A stretch of 64,000 nt of DNA from Streptomyces sp. ATexAB-D23 (GTDB taxonomy: Bacteria > Actinomycetota > Actinomycetes > Streptomycetales > Streptomycetaceae): assembly GCF_000373645.1 (NCBI RefSeq), contig NZ_KB892013.1, forward strand, positions 162,721 to 226,720, in the 5' to 3' direction. Positions within the stretch are counted from its first letter, which is position 1. Every line of letters begins with the position of its first letter. This document shows positions 42,566 to 50,985 of the stretch, in pieces. The notes below the pieces were generated by a model. That model saw nothing but the letters and a program-made list of their open reading frames with translations. It did not search any database and was not told where the DNA came from. Both the position numbers and the translations under genes were made by a program.

Positions 42566-43672
42566 TCATCTCTTTCGTACAACGACGAAGTCCGCGAGCG
42601 CGGTGAGCTGCGCCCGCACGGTTTCCGGCATGTCGACACCGTGCAGCACCTCGATGGCGACCGCATGCTGACGACGCGCCTCCTGGGCGGTCCACTCACG
42701 GCCGCCCGCCTCCTCGATGAGCGCCGCACGGGCGGCGAACTCCTCTTCGGAGAAGCTGTCGAAGTCACTGCTCTTGGCGTCCGCCGACAGCAGCTCGCCC
42801 AGTCGCTCGGAGGCCGGCCCGCCGGCGGCGAGCGCGGCGACGACCGGCAGCGACTTCTTGCGCTGGCGCAGATCGCTCCAGGTCTGCTTGCCCGTGGACT
42901 CGGGGTCGCCCCAGATACCGAGGAGGTCGTCGACGGCCTGGAAGGCGAGCCCGAGGTGGTGGCCGTACGCCTCCAGGACGTCGGCGGTACGGTCGTCGGC
43001 TCCGCCGAGCACCGCACCGATGGAGCAGGCGCAGGCGAGGAGGGCGCCGGTCTTGTTGCCCTCCATCTCCAGGCACTCCTCGACGGTGACGCGCTCGCGG
43101 TGCTCGTAGGAGATGTCCTGGGCCTGCCCGTCGATGAGCTTGCGGGTGGCCGAGGTCAGCCGCCGGGCCGCGCGGCCCGCCTCGGGCGTGCCGAGCTCCA
43201 GCAGGACCTCGTTGGCCAGGGCGAACAAGGCGTCACCGACCAGGATCGCCTGGGCGGGGCCGTGCACCTTCCACACGGTGTCGCGGTGGCGGCGCTGCTC
43301 GTCACCGTCCATCAGGTCGTCGTGCAGCAGCGAGAAGTTGTGCACGAGTTCGACGGCTACGGCGCCGGGGACTCCGGCCTCGGCCGCGGCACCGGCCGCC
43401 TCCGCGGACAGCAGGGCCAGCGCCGGGCGGACGGCCTTGCCGCCGTCACCGTCGGAGGGCCTGCCCTGGGCATCGATCCAGCCGAAGTGATAGGCGGCCA
43501 CGGTGTCCATGGGCGGTGCGAGCCGGTCGACGGCGGCCCGGAGCACCGGCGTGGAAAGGGCCCGTCCGCGCTCCAGAAGCGCGGTGACGTCCGTGGTGTG
43601 GTCCGCCACGGTGTCGGAAGCCGGATTCGCCGGGGTCACTGACTCTCCTCTTGTTCCGGTGGTACTGCTCAT
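42566..43672 (-). CDS. Polyprenyl diphosphate synthase of the hopanoid operon
   Basis: 368 aa of the trans-prenyltransferase family. The first Asp-rich motif is LLHDDLMDGDEQRR and the second is FQAVDDLLGIWGDPESTGK. Conserved GKAVRPALALL and the RERVTVEECLEMEGNKTGALL region are present. By position it supplies farnesyl diphosphate (or a longer prenyl diphosphate) for squalene synthesis; chain length cannot be read with certainty. Start: ATG 43672 overlaps the hpnE stop by four bases and follows CAGGAGG. A GTG at 43639 behind GAGGAG is an alternative. Confidence 0.88.
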   Translation of the reverse strand: MSSTTGTRGESVTPANPASDTVADHTTDVTALLERGRALSTPVLRAAVDRLAPPMDTVAAYHFGWIDAQGRPSDGDGGKAVRPALALLSAEAAGAAAEAGVPGAVAVELVHNFSLLHDDLMDGDEQRRHRDTVWKVHGPAQAILVGDALFALANEVLLELGTPEAGRAARRLTSATRKLIDGQAQDISYEHRERVTVEECLEMEGNKTGALLACACSIGAVLGGADDRTADVLEAYGHHLGLAFQAVDDLLGIWGDPESTGKQTWSDLRQRKKSLPVVAALAAGGPASERLGELLSADAKSSDFDSFSEEEFAARAALIEEAGGREWTAQEARRQHAVAIEVLHGVDMPETVRAQLTALADFVVVRKR

Positions 43673-45057
43673 GCCGCCTCCTGCAGCGGATGTTCATGGG
43701 AGCGGCCGAGTGCCAGGAGCGCGGCGTCCGCGGCGCTCGCGCCGCTGCGCACCGCGCCCTCCATCGTGGCGGGCCAGCCGGTGGCGGTCCAGGCGCCTGC
43801 CAGGAAGAGGCCGGGAGCGCGGGTGCGCGTCCCGGGCCGCAGCCGGCCGGTGCCGGGCGCGGGCGCGAAGGTCGCGGTGCGCTCGCGGGTGACGAAGAAG
43901 TCCCGGATTCCCGCGCCGCGGGCGGCCGGCAGGAGCCGTTCGAGCTCGGGCAGGTAGCGGGCGCGCAGTTCGGCGACGGGCAGGTCGATCTCGTCGTCGG
44001 CCGCGGACTGGGAGACCGCGAGGTACTGGCCGGGCCCGGTGAGGCCGGACGTGGCGGTGCGGTCGAAGACCCACTGGACCGGCGAGCCGAGCGCGGCGAA
44101 GAACGGCCGCTTGAGCACCTTGCGGTCGTAGACGACGTGGACGTTGAGGATCGGCGATGTGCCGATGTCCAGGAGCCGGTCCGGTGCGTCGAGCGCGCCC
44201 TCGGGGAGCAGACCGTGGGTCTCGCGCTGCGGTACGGCCAGCACGACGGTCTCGGCCTCGATCCGTTCGGCTCCGGTGTCGACCAGCCACCGTCCCTCGT
44301 CGGTACGGGTCAGGGCGCCGGCCTTGGTGCGCAGTTCGGTTCGTACGCCCGCGGAGTCCAGGGCCTTGCGGCTCATGGTGTCGTGGATGTCGCCGAGCGG
44401 TACGGCGGCCCAGCCGATGTCGGCGGCGCCCGGCTCGGAGAGCAGCCCGGTCTTGAAGACCTTCGCGGCCAGGGCGAGCGAGGAGTTGGGGGCGGTGGCG
44501 TTGAGGGTGGCGACGCCGACCAGGTCCCAGAGGGCCTCGATGGTGCGGGGCGACTGGCCGTGGCGGGCGAGCCAGCTGCCGAAGTCGACCTCGTCGAGCG
44601 CGGGGTCGTCCGGGTCGAGCCGGCCGAGCGCCAGCGCGGCCCGTGCGACGCCGGCCCGTTCGGCGAGCGACAGGTGCGGATACCCGGCGAGCCCGGCGGC
44701 GAGGTGCAGCGGGACGGGCAGCGCGTTGCGGCGCAGCCGTCCAAGGCGGGGCCCCGAGGCCCGGCCGACATCGAGAACCGGCACGTCCAAACGGTTTTGC
44801 AGGGGCGCCAGCTGTGCGCTGTCGATCCGGTCGAGGAACCAGCGATAGGCGGTGCAGCAGCGCAGGTAGACGTGCTGTCCGTTGTCGACCGTCAGTCCGC
44901 CGCGGCGGAAGGAGAAGGCGAGCCCGCCGAGCCGGGGGCGTCCTTCGAGCAGGGTCACGTCAAGCCCGGCGTCGGCCAGGCGGAGAGCCGCCGTGACACC
45001 GGCGATCCCGCCGCCGATCACGACCGCCCGGGACGAGCGCGGCGCGTCGTCACTCAT
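43669..45057 (-). CDS. hpnE: Hydroxysqualene dehydroxylase HpnE
   Basis: 462 aa. A FAD-binding GxGxxG motif opens the protein: AVVIGGGIAGVTAALRLADAGLDVTLLEGRPRLGG, followed by VDNGQHVYLRCC. The C-terminal APGLFLAGAWTATGWPATMEGAVRSG is the flavin/phytoene-desaturase-type end motif. HpnE dehydroxylates hydroxysqualene to squalene, the last of the HpnC-D-E steps. ATG 45057 follows GAGAGGGGG and overlaps the stop of the small upstream ORF by four bases. Confidence 0.92.
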   Translation of the reverse strand: MSDDAPRSSRAVVIGGGIAGVTAALRLADAGLDVTLLEGRPRLGGLAFSFRRGGLTVDNGQHVYLRCCTAYRWFLDRIDSAQLAPLQNRLDVPVLDVGRASGPRLGRLRRNALPVPLHLAAGLAGYPHLSLAERAGVARAALALGRLDPDDPALDEVDFGSWLARHGQSPRTIEALWDLVGVATLNATAPNSSLALAAKVFKTGLLSEPGAADIGWAAVPLGDIHDTMSRKALDSAGVRTELRTKAGALTRTDEGRWLVDTGAERIEAETVVLAVPQRETHGLLPEGALDAPDRLLDIGTSPILNVHVVYDRKVLKRPFFAALGSPVQWVFDRTATSGLTGPGQYLAVSQSAADDEIDLPVAELRARYLPELERLLPAARGAGIRDFFVTRERTATFAPAPGTGRLRPGTRTRAPGLFLAGAWTATGWPATMEGAVRSGASAADAALLALGRSHEHPLQEAA

Positions 45058-45191
45058 GCGTCCCCCTCTCGCCAGATCTTTTTCCATGCGGTCCGTCCAG
45101 TCAGGGACGCAGTCGCCGGGCCGGGGGTTGCCCGCCGTCCGAACCGTTCATCCTTGATGCACATGGTGCGTGAGATGTACGTGAGGCGCAT
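45054..45191 (-). CDS. Small protein between hpnD and hpnE (DUF6380-like)
   Basis: 45 aa. The ATG at 45191 directly follows the hpnD stop (TGA ATG), and the TGA overlaps the hpnE ATG by four bases, so the frame is fitted at both ends to its neighbours. The residues RRATPGPATASLTGRTAWKK recall DUF6380, a short family I remember from Streptomyces hopanoid clusters; this is from memory, not alignment. It is too short to predict a domain. A shorter start at 45164 is possible. It may be a coupling ORF or an assembly factor. Confidence 0.55.
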   Translation of the reverse strand: MRLTYISRTMCIKDERFGRRATPGPATASLTGRTAWKKIWREGDA

Positions 45192-46145
45192 TCAGACACG
45201 CCCTCGGGCCGTGCGCCGGGAGATGTGGCGGGCGTCGAGTCCGGACAGGCCACGCACCGCCACGTACGCCTTCTCGTGGCCCGGCAGCGAGACCCGACCG
45301 CGCAGCACCGCCTCGGGGTCGCGCTCGATGCGGTCCAGGAGCCTGCGGTAGATGCCGGCCATCGCCGCCACGCACGCCCCGCTGCGCCGGTCGAGCATCG
45401 GCAGCAGCCGGTATCCCTCGGCGAACAGGGCGCGGGCGCGCCGGACCTCGAAGTGGATCAGGCCCGCGAAGTCGGAGCCGGGCGGCGGGGTGGCCCCGCG
45501 GAAGCCCTCGGAGCAGCCGAACTTGGCGAGGTCGTCGGCGGGCAGGTAGGTGCGTCCGTTGCCGGCGTCCTCGCGGACGTCGCGCAGGATGTTCGTCAGC
45601 TGGAGCGCGAGGCCCAGCGTGTCGGCGTACTCCGCGGCGCGCTCGGTGCCGGGTGCGCCCGGTTCCGTACCGAAGACGCCGAGGCTGAGGCGGCCGATGG
45701 CGCCCGCGACGCACCGGCAGTAGACCTTGAGGTCGTCCCAGGTCTCGTAGGTCGCGCCGCGCACGTCCATCAGCACGCCGTCGATGAGCTCGTCGAGCCC
45801 TTCGAGCGGCAGCGGGAACCTGCGGGCGGCGTCCGCGAGCGCGACGGCCACCGGGTCAGTGTCGTCCTCCTCGACCGCGCCGGAGCGGACGCGGTCCAGC
45901 AGGGTGCGGGTGCTCTCCAGGCGGACGCGCTTGGTCTCCGGCTCCAGTTCGCCGTCGCCGATGTCGTCGACACGGCGGGAGAAGGCGTACAGGGCCGACA
46001 TGGCCTGCCGCTTCCCGGTGGGCAGCAGCCTGATGCCGTAGGCGAAGTTACGCGCCTGCTGTCCGGTGACCGCCTCGCAGTAACTGTATGCGGCCTGTAC
46101 CGGTGCCGACATGTACGTCGTCTGTCCCTCCACGGTCCGGCTCAC
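45192..46145 (-). CDS. hpnD: Presqualene diphosphate synthase HpnD
   Basis: 317 aa of the squalene/phytoene synthase family: YSYCEAVTGQQARNFAYGIRLLPTGKRQAMSALYAFSRRVDDIGDG carries the first Asp motif, and LGLALQLTNILRDVREDAGNGRTYLPADDL the second. HpnD condenses two farnesyl diphosphates to presqualene diphosphate. The GTG start at 46145 overlaps the hpnC stop (GTGA); ATG 46112 behind GGAGGG is an alternative that loses 11 residues. Confidence 0.93.
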   Translation of the reverse strand: MSRTVEGQTTYMSAPVQAAYSYCEAVTGQQARNFAYGIRLLPTGKRQAMSALYAFSRRVDDIGDGELEPETKRVRLESTRTLLDRVRSGAVEEDDTDPVAVALADAARRFPLPLEGLDELIDGVLMDVRGATYETWDDLKVYCRCVAGAIGRLSLGVFGTEPGAPGTERAAEYADTLGLALQLTNILRDVREDAGNGRTYLPADDLAKFGCSEGFRGATPPPGSDFAGLIHFEVRRARALFAEGYRLLPMLDRRSGACVAAMAGIYRRLLDRIERDPEAVLRGRVSLPGHEKAYVAVRGLSGLDARHISRRTARGRV

Positions 46146-47062
46146 CCCTCTCTACGCGCTCTTCGCAAGACAACTCCCACTTCGCGCAGCAGGCTGGGCT
46201 TGGTGGGTCCGGGTGGTCCGGGCAGTACGTCGAATCCGGCGGCCGCGATCGCGGTGAGGGCGGCGCGTCCTCCTCCCACGAATCCGGCGAGAAGCAGCCT
46301 GAGCCTGCCGTGGACGCTACCCACGAGGGGGGTGCCTTCATTCAGCAGATCCCGGGCGCGTTCGGCTTCGTACGCGATCAGTGCGCGCACCGAGGCGTTC
46401 GCGGTGGGCGCCGCCAGGTCGGCCTCGCCGACGTGGAACCGGGCCATGTCCTCGGCGGGCAGGTAGACGCGGTCGCGGCCGAGGTCCTCGGCGACGTCCT
46501 GGAGGTGCTCGACGATCTGCAGTGCGGTGCACACGGCGTCGGAGCGGCGCAGCCGTTCGGGGCTCGCGGTCCCGGTGAGCTGGAGGACCAGGCGGCCCAC
46601 GGGGTTGGCGGAGAGCTCGCAGTAGGCGAGCAGTTCCTCGTACGTCCCGTAGCGGCGGACCTTCTGGTCCTGCCGGTTGGCCTCGATGAGACCGAGGAAG
46701 GGTTCGGGGGTGAGGGCGCGGTCGCGGACGGTGGGGCGCAGCGCGCGCATCAGCGGGTGGTGCGGTGTCTCGCCGGTGGTGGCGAAGACGCGGCGCAGGT
46801 CGCTCTCCAGCGCGTCGAGCATCGCGAGCCGGTCGTCGGCCCGGACGGGGTCGAGCCCGAGGTGGGCCGCGTCGGCGCCGCCGGGGGCGAGGTCGCCGTC
46901 GCCGATGTCGTCCACGAGCCGGGCGAAGCCGTAGACGGCCATCAGGTCGTCGCGCCAGGCGCGCGGCAGGAAGAAGGGGGCGACCGGAAAGTTCTCGGCG
47001 GCGGCCTTGTCGAGAGTTCCGGATGCGGCGGTATCGAGCCGCGCCTGCCGGGTACGGGTCAC
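46142..47062 (-). CDS. hpnC: Hydroxysqualene synthase HpnC
   Basis: 306 aa of the squalene/phytoene synthase family: NFPVAPFFLPRAWRDDLMAVYGFARLVDDIGDG and CTALQIVEHLQDVAEDLGRDRVYLPAEDM carry both Asp-rich motifs. HpnC converts presqualene diphosphate to hydroxysqualene. It is the first main gene of the hopanoid operon. GTG 47062 is preceded by AGGGCGG, and a 20-codon ORF ends on its start codon. Confidence 0.92.
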   Translation of the reverse strand: MTRTRQARLDTAASGTLDKAAAENFPVAPFFLPRAWRDDLMAVYGFARLVDDIGDGDLAPGGADAAHLGLDPVRADDRLAMLDALESDLRRVFATTGETPHHPLMRALRPTVRDRALTPEPFLGLIEANRQDQKVRRYGTYEELLAYCELSANPVGRLVLQLTGTASPERLRRSDAVCTALQIVEHLQDVAEDLGRDRVYLPAEDMARFHVGEADLAAPTANASVRALIAYEAERARDLLNEGTPLVGSVHGRLRLLLAGFVGGGRAALTAIAAAGFDVLPGPPGPTKPSLLREVGVVLRRARREG

Positions 47063-47121
47063 TGCGGACCGCCCTGCGCGGGGACGGCGTGAGCACCTCG
47101 GAGCTGGAGATCTTCCGTCAT
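47059..47121 (-). other. 20-codon upstream ORF overlapping the hpnC start (possible leader peptide)
   Basis: ATG ACG GAA at 47121 opens a 20-codon frame whose TGA shares bases with the hpnC GTG (GTGA). The spacing is like that of the real couplings in this operon. Ribosome-site quality is poor. It may be a leader peptide for translational coupling or a chance frame. Confidence 0.3.
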
Positions 47122-47342
47122 AGCCGTCACATCTCCCGTTCTACACTGCTGACCCAAAACATCCCATTCCGGACACGCCGCCCGCCGTCCCGAGTGCGGA
47201 GGACGACTACGGGCCGTCCGCCCAGGCGGTATCGCCCCACTTGCGGCGAATCAGCACCGGTACAGCTTACGTTGTACAACGCTCATCCAAACGTCGGGGT
47301 ACGGGCCGCACGCTGCGGGGTCCGTGGCCCGCGTCAACTCTG

Positions 47343-47378
47343 CTACCGCCGGAGGGCATTCACGTCATCCGGCGGTAG
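47343..47378. repeat. Inverted repeat CTACCGCCGG...CCGGCGGTAG
   Basis: Ten-base perfect arms separated by 16 bases. It lies about 280 bp upstream of hpnC and 130 bp past the envelope operon. It could be a second terminator or a protein-binding site. Confidence 0.5.
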
Positions 47379-47446
47379 GAGATCACGCCGGGCCCCGTAC
47401 GACGAGGCGTGGACGTCCGGGCTCCGGTCCACCATCCGGACACGGC

Positions 47447-47480
47447 GCGGCCCCCGCCGGAAGAGTCCGGCGGAGGCCGC
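47447..47480 (-). terminator. Terminator of the envelope operon
   Basis: GCGGCCCCCGCCGGA and TCCGGCGGAGGCCGC pair with a single mismatch around AGAG, 27 bases past the stop of the ABC ATPase gene. Confidence 0.75.
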
Positions 47481-47507
47481 CCGGTGCGTGACAAGGGGTG
47501 ATACGTC

Positions 47508-48296
47508 CTACTTGCCGGTCTCCCGCTCGTAGGCCTTGAGGACCTCTTCGGTCGGGCCGTCCATGAGCAGCTCGCCCTTCTCCAGCCACAGCACCCGGTC
47601 GCAGGTGTCCCTGATCGACTTGTTGCTGTGACTCACCAGGAAGACGGTCCCGGCCTCCTTGCGCAGCTCCCTGATCCGCGCCTCGGAGCGGATCTGGAAC
47701 TTGCGGTCGCCGGTCGCCAGGGCCTCGTCGATCATGAGGACGTCGTGGTTCTTGGCGGCCGCGATGGAGAAGCGGAGGCGGGCGGCCATGCCGGAGGAAT
47801 AGGTGCGCATGGGCAGGGTGATGAAGTCGCCCTTCTCGTTGATGCCGGAGAAGTCGACGATCGACTGGTAGCGCTCGCGGATCTCCTCGCGGCTCATCCC
47901 CATCGCCAGGCCGCCCAGGACCACGTTGCGCTCGCCGGTCAGGTCGCTCATCAGCGCCGCGTTGACGCCGAGCAGCGAGGGCTGTCCGTCCGTGTAGACG
48001 CTGCCGCTCTCGGTCGGCAGGAGGCCGGCGATGGCCCGCAGCAGGGTCGACTTGCCGGAGCCGTTCGTCCCGATGAGGCCGATCGCCTCGCCCCGGTAGG
48101 CGGTGAAGGTGACGCCGCGCACGGCGTGGACCTTGCGCACCCCGCGCTGCTCCACGCCCTTGTCGCGGCGCAGAATCCGGCTCAGGGCCGCGGTGGCTCC
48201 GCCCTTGCCACCGCCGCCGCCGTTGACCCGGTACACGATGTGCACGTCGTCGGCGATCACGGTGGGGACGCGCCCCGCGGTGTTGTCGTCAGCCAC
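47508..48296 (-). CDS. ABC transporter ATP-binding protein, TagH/Wzt-type polysaccharide exporter
   Basis: 262 aa. Walker A GLIGTNGSGKSTL, signature SSGMAARLRFS and Walker B VLMIDEALATGD are all present. The MSDLTGERNVVLGGLAMGMSREEIRERY region is typical of teichoic-acid and O-antigen exporters (TagH, Wzt). A Gly-rich insert (GGGGGKGG) near residue 26 is unusual but short. It overlaps its permease partner by eight bases and powers export of the polymer made by the genes upstream. GTG 48296 is the start. Last gene of the operon. Confidence 0.92.
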   Translation of the reverse strand: MADDNTAGRVPTVIADDVHIVYRVNGGGGGKGGATAALSRILRRDKGVEQRGVRKVHAVRGVTFTAYRGEAIGLIGTNGSGKSTLLRAIAGLLPTESGSVYTDGQPSLLGVNAALMSDLTGERNVVLGGLAMGMSREEIRERYQSIVDFSGINEKGDFITLPMRTYSSGMAARLRFSIAAAKNHDVLMIDEALATGDRKFQIRSEARIRELRKEAGTVFLVSHSNKSIRDTCDRVLWLEKGELLMDGPTEEVLKAYERETGK

Positions 48297-49218
48297 GGCC
48301 GTACCGTTCCTCTGCCTTCCAGAAGTACACGAAGCCCACCAGGCCCACCACGATCGACCAGGCCAGGGCGACCGCCCAGACGTGCTCGGGCAGGTTCTCG
48401 GAGCCGTAACCGTCGATCAGCGCGAACCGGACCAGGTCCATGTAGATCGCCGCCGGGTTGTACTGGAGCACGTCGGTGATCCAGGCCGGCTTGTCCGCGA
48501 GCATCACCGGGATGGAGAACATGACCCCGGACGCGTACATCCAGGTACGCATGACGAACGGCATGAGCTGGGCCAGGTCGGGGGTCTTGGCTCCCATCCT
48601 CGCCATGGCGAGCGCCAGTCCGGTGTTGAAGAAGAACTGCATCACCAGGGCCGGAATCACCAGCAGCCACGACAGGCGCGGGTAGCTGCCGAATCCGACC
48701 GTGACCGCGAGCAGCACGATCATCGAGTACAGCAGTTGCTGGAGCTGCTGGAGCGAGAAGGAGATCGGCAGCGAGGCCCGCGGGAAGTGCAGTGCCCGGA
48801 CCAGGCCGAGGTTCCCGGAGATGGAGCGGACGCCGGCCATCACGGAACTCTGGGTGAAGGTGAAGACGAACACCCCGGTCACCAGGAACGGGATGAAGAC
48901 GTCCTGCGTGAAGCCCTTCTTCGTGCCCAGGATCAGCCCGAAGATGAGGAAGTAGACCGCGGCGTTCAGGAGCGGGGTCGCCACTTGCCACAGCTGCCCC
49001 AGCTTCGCCTGGCTGTACTGGGCGGTCAGCTTCGCCCGGGAGAACGCCAGGATGAAATGGCGCCTCCCGCGCAGCTGGCTCACGTACTCACGGAGTCCGG
49101 GCCGGGCACCGCTGACCGCCAGACCGTACTTCGCGGCCAGCTCGGCCGCGCTCAGGCCGTCGTCGGCCGATGGCGGGCTGCCCAGCGCAACCGCACCACC
49201 ATGGGTTGTGTCACTCAC
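48289..49218 (-). CDS. ABC-2-type permease, polysaccharide/teichoic-acid exporter
   Basis: 309 aa with six membrane helices: WQVATPLLNAAVYFLIFGLIL, FIPFLVTGVFVFTFTQ, LYSMIVLLAVTVGFG, VIPALVMQFFFNTGLAL, VMRTWMYASGVMFSI, and VWAVALAWSIVVGLVGFVYFW. The order matches TagG/Wzm exporters. An N-terminal ~55-residue cytosolic leader precedes the first helix. It pairs with the downstream ATPase. GTG 49218 has no good ribosome-binding site. It lies 106 bp after the glycosyltransferase gene. Confidence 0.9.
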   Translation of the reverse strand: MSDTTHGGAVALGSPPSADDGLSAAELAAKYGLAVSGARPGLREYVSQLRGRRHFILAFSRAKLTAQYSQAKLGQLWQVATPLLNAAVYFLIFGLILGTKKGFTQDVFIPFLVTGVFVFTFTQSSVMAGVRSISGNLGLVRALHFPRASLPISFSLQQLQQLLYSMIVLLAVTVGFGSYPRLSWLLVIPALVMQFFFNTGLALAMARMGAKTPDLAQLMPFVMRTWMYASGVMFSIPVMLADKPAWITDVLQYNPAAIYMDLVRFALIDGYGSENLPEHVWAVALAWSIVVGLVGFVYFWKAEERYGRG

Positions 49219-49324
49219 CAGAAGAAACTCTCGTATTCAAAATGCGCAGCCAGTCGCGGGCGCGGCTCAGGGCGGACAGGTCCCGACAAGAAAAATACGC
49301 CTCATGCTCCCAGAGGCGAGCCTC

Positions 49325-50197
49325 TCAGATCACCGGAGGGCGGCCTAGCCTGGTCAGTCGCCACACCGTACGCCACTTCATCGGGCGGCGGGGTCCGCAC
49401 GGGGTCGTCCAGCCCTCCCGGAAGCCGCCGAACCAGGCCTTCAGCGCCTCGCCGGACGGCCTGCGCAGCAGCGTCAGCAGCATCCACACGCCCAGGTACA
49501 CCGGGACGAGGGGCGCGGGCAGATTGCGCCGGGCCAGCCAGACCCGGTTGCGGGCCACCATGCGGTGGTAGACGGCGTGCCGGGACGGGGCCGTGGCGGG
49601 GTGGTGCAGGACCATGTCCGCGCGGTAGTCGATGAGCCAGCCGGCGTCCAGCGCCCGCCAGGCGAGGTCGGTCTCCTCGTGCGCGTAGAAGAAGTCGCCG
49701 GGCAGCGGGCCGACCTCGGCGAGGACCCGGGTGCGCACCGCGTTGGCGCCGCCCAGGAACGTCGTCACCCGCGACGAGCGCATCGGATCGGCGGCGCGCA
49801 GCCGGGGCACGTGCCGGCGCTGGGTGACACCGGTCTCCGGGTCGGCGATCCGGAAGCTGATGATGCCGAGCCGGGGATCGTCCGCGAAGGCCTGCCGGCA
49901 CAGCTCGGCGGTGTCGATGAGGGGCAGCAGCCCGTCGTCGTCCAGGAAGAGCAGGGCGTCCACGTCGGCGCCGGAGGGCCCGAAGGCCTCGATGCCGACG
50001 TTCCGGCCGCCCGGGATGCCGAGGTTCTCGGGCAGCTCGACGGTGCGCACGCCCGCGGGGACGTCGGGGACGGGTGAGCCGTTGCCGACGACGACCACCT
50101 CGATCCGGTCGCCCTTCTGGGCGGCGACCGAGTCGAGCAGGGCGCGCAGCTCGGCCGGGCGGTTGCCCATCGTGATGATGACCGCGCCGAGTTTCAT
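49325..50197 (-). CDS. Family 2 glycosyltransferase
   Basis: 290 aa. The GT-A nucleotide-sugar domain begins KLGAVIITMGNRPAELRALLDSVA, with the metal-binding DDD in ALLFLDDDGLLPL. Later GGANAVRTRVLAEVGPLPGDFFYAHEETDLAWRA supplies the ED/E catalytic region, and VARNRVWLARRNLP resembles rhamnosyl- and galactofuranosyl-type transferases. No membrane segment is certain. ATG 50197 is chosen; GTG 50209 would overlap the CDP-alcohol transferase stop (GTGA). It is likely to glycosylate the lipid or polymer made in this operon. Confidence 0.87.
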   Translation of the reverse strand: MKLGAVIITMGNRPAELRALLDSVAAQKGDRIEVVVVGNGSPVPDVPAGVRTVELPENLGIPGGRNVGIEAFGPSGADVDALLFLDDDGLLPLIDTAELCRQAFADDPRLGIISFRIADPETGVTQRRHVPRLRAADPMRSSRVTTFLGGANAVRTRVLAEVGPLPGDFFYAHEETDLAWRALDAGWLIDYRADMVLHHPATAPSRHAVYHRMVARNRVWLARRNLPAPLVPVYLGVWMLLTLLRRPSGEALKAWFGGFREGWTTPCGPRRPMKWRTVWRLTRLGRPPVI

Positions 50198-50205
50198 GGG
50201 TGTGC

Positions 50206-50985
50206 TCACTTCAGCCTGCTCGATGCCATGACCGACACGAGGTGCAGCAGGGTCTGCAGCAGGGCGATGCCGGCCAGGACCGCGACCGCGAGACGGCTGA
50301 AGAAGAAGTCGTCCCGCACCTCGTCCAGAACGGCCGCGACCAGGATGACCAGCGATGCCTCGACGCACAGGATCAGCCGGTGGAACTTGAGCGCGCCGGC
50401 GGCCCGGCGGGCGAGCGCCATGCCGGAGGAGCGCGGCTCGGACGCGGACTCCTTGACGGGCGGCAGCCCGCCCTGGTGGCGGGCGACGCCGACCAGGTCC
50501 GTCTCGGCCTTGATCAGGATCGCGCCGAGCGCGGCGAGCGTACCGAGGAACGCCCAGAGCCAGTCGATGCGCCCGGTGCCCCACAGGTCGGCGGCGCGCA
50601 GCCCGAAGCCGACGAGCACGGCCGCGTCGCACAGGTAGGCGCCGACGCGGTCCAGGTAGACGCCGCCGAGCGAGAACTGCTTCTTCCAGCGCGCTATCTC
50701 GCCGTCGACGCAGTCGAGCAGCAGGTAGAGCTGGACCATGACGACACCGAGCACCGCGCCGGTGATGCCGGGCACGAGCAGGGCCGGCGCCGCGAGTACT
50801 CCGGCCACGGTCATCAGGTAGGTGAGCTGGTTGGGCGTCACCTTGGTGTTCACCAGGTACCGGTCCACGCGCAGCGAGATCTCGCGCATGTATATCCGGC
50901 CCGCCCAGTGTTCACCGCTGCGCCGGTCCTTGACGCCCGGGGGGTGAACGACCGGGCGGAGTTCAGCTACTGATGGTCTTGGCAT
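50206..50985 (-). CDS. CDP-alcohol phosphatidyltransferase family protein
   Basis: 259 aa, membrane protein. The CDP-alcohol motif is clear: LLDCVDGEIARWKKQ followed by YLDRVGAYLCDAA, fitting DG-x2-AR-x8-G-x3-D-x3-D. The enzyme transfers a phospho-alcohol from a CDP-linked donor to a hydroxyl acceptor, as in phosphatidylinositol-phosphate or teichoic-polymer synthesis. The N-terminal SGEHWAGRIYMREISLRVDRYLVNTKVTPNQLT is typical. It overlaps the dehydrogenase gene by 23 bases. Confidence 0.9.
   Translation of the reverse strand: MPRPSVAELRPVVHPPGVKDRRSGEHWAGRIYMREISLRVDRYLVNTKVTPNQLTYLMTVAGVLAAPALLVPGITGAVLGVVMVQLYLLLDCVDGEIARWKKQFSLGGVYLDRVGAYLCDAAVLVGFGLRAADLWGTGRIDWLWAFLGTLAALGAILIKAETDLVGVARHQGGLPPVKESASEPRSSGMALARRAAGALKFHRLILCVEASLVILVAAVLDEVRDDFFFSRLAVAVLAGIALLQTLLHLVSVMASSRLK

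Larger units (their letters stand above)
47063..47507. other. Intergenic region between the hopanoid and envelope operons
   Basis: 445 bp. From right to left it holds a terminator for the envelope operon (47447-47480), an inverted repeat (47343-47378), and the promoter region of the hopanoid operon near 47120-47170. There TAGAAC is a candidate -10, but I cannot match a clear -35. Confidence 0.5.

Noticed and set aside
47447..47480. Using this hairpin as a terminator of the hopanoid operon
   Set aside because: The hopanoid operon reads leftward from 47062 and ends at 35312; the hairpin is upstream of it and follows the envelope operon.
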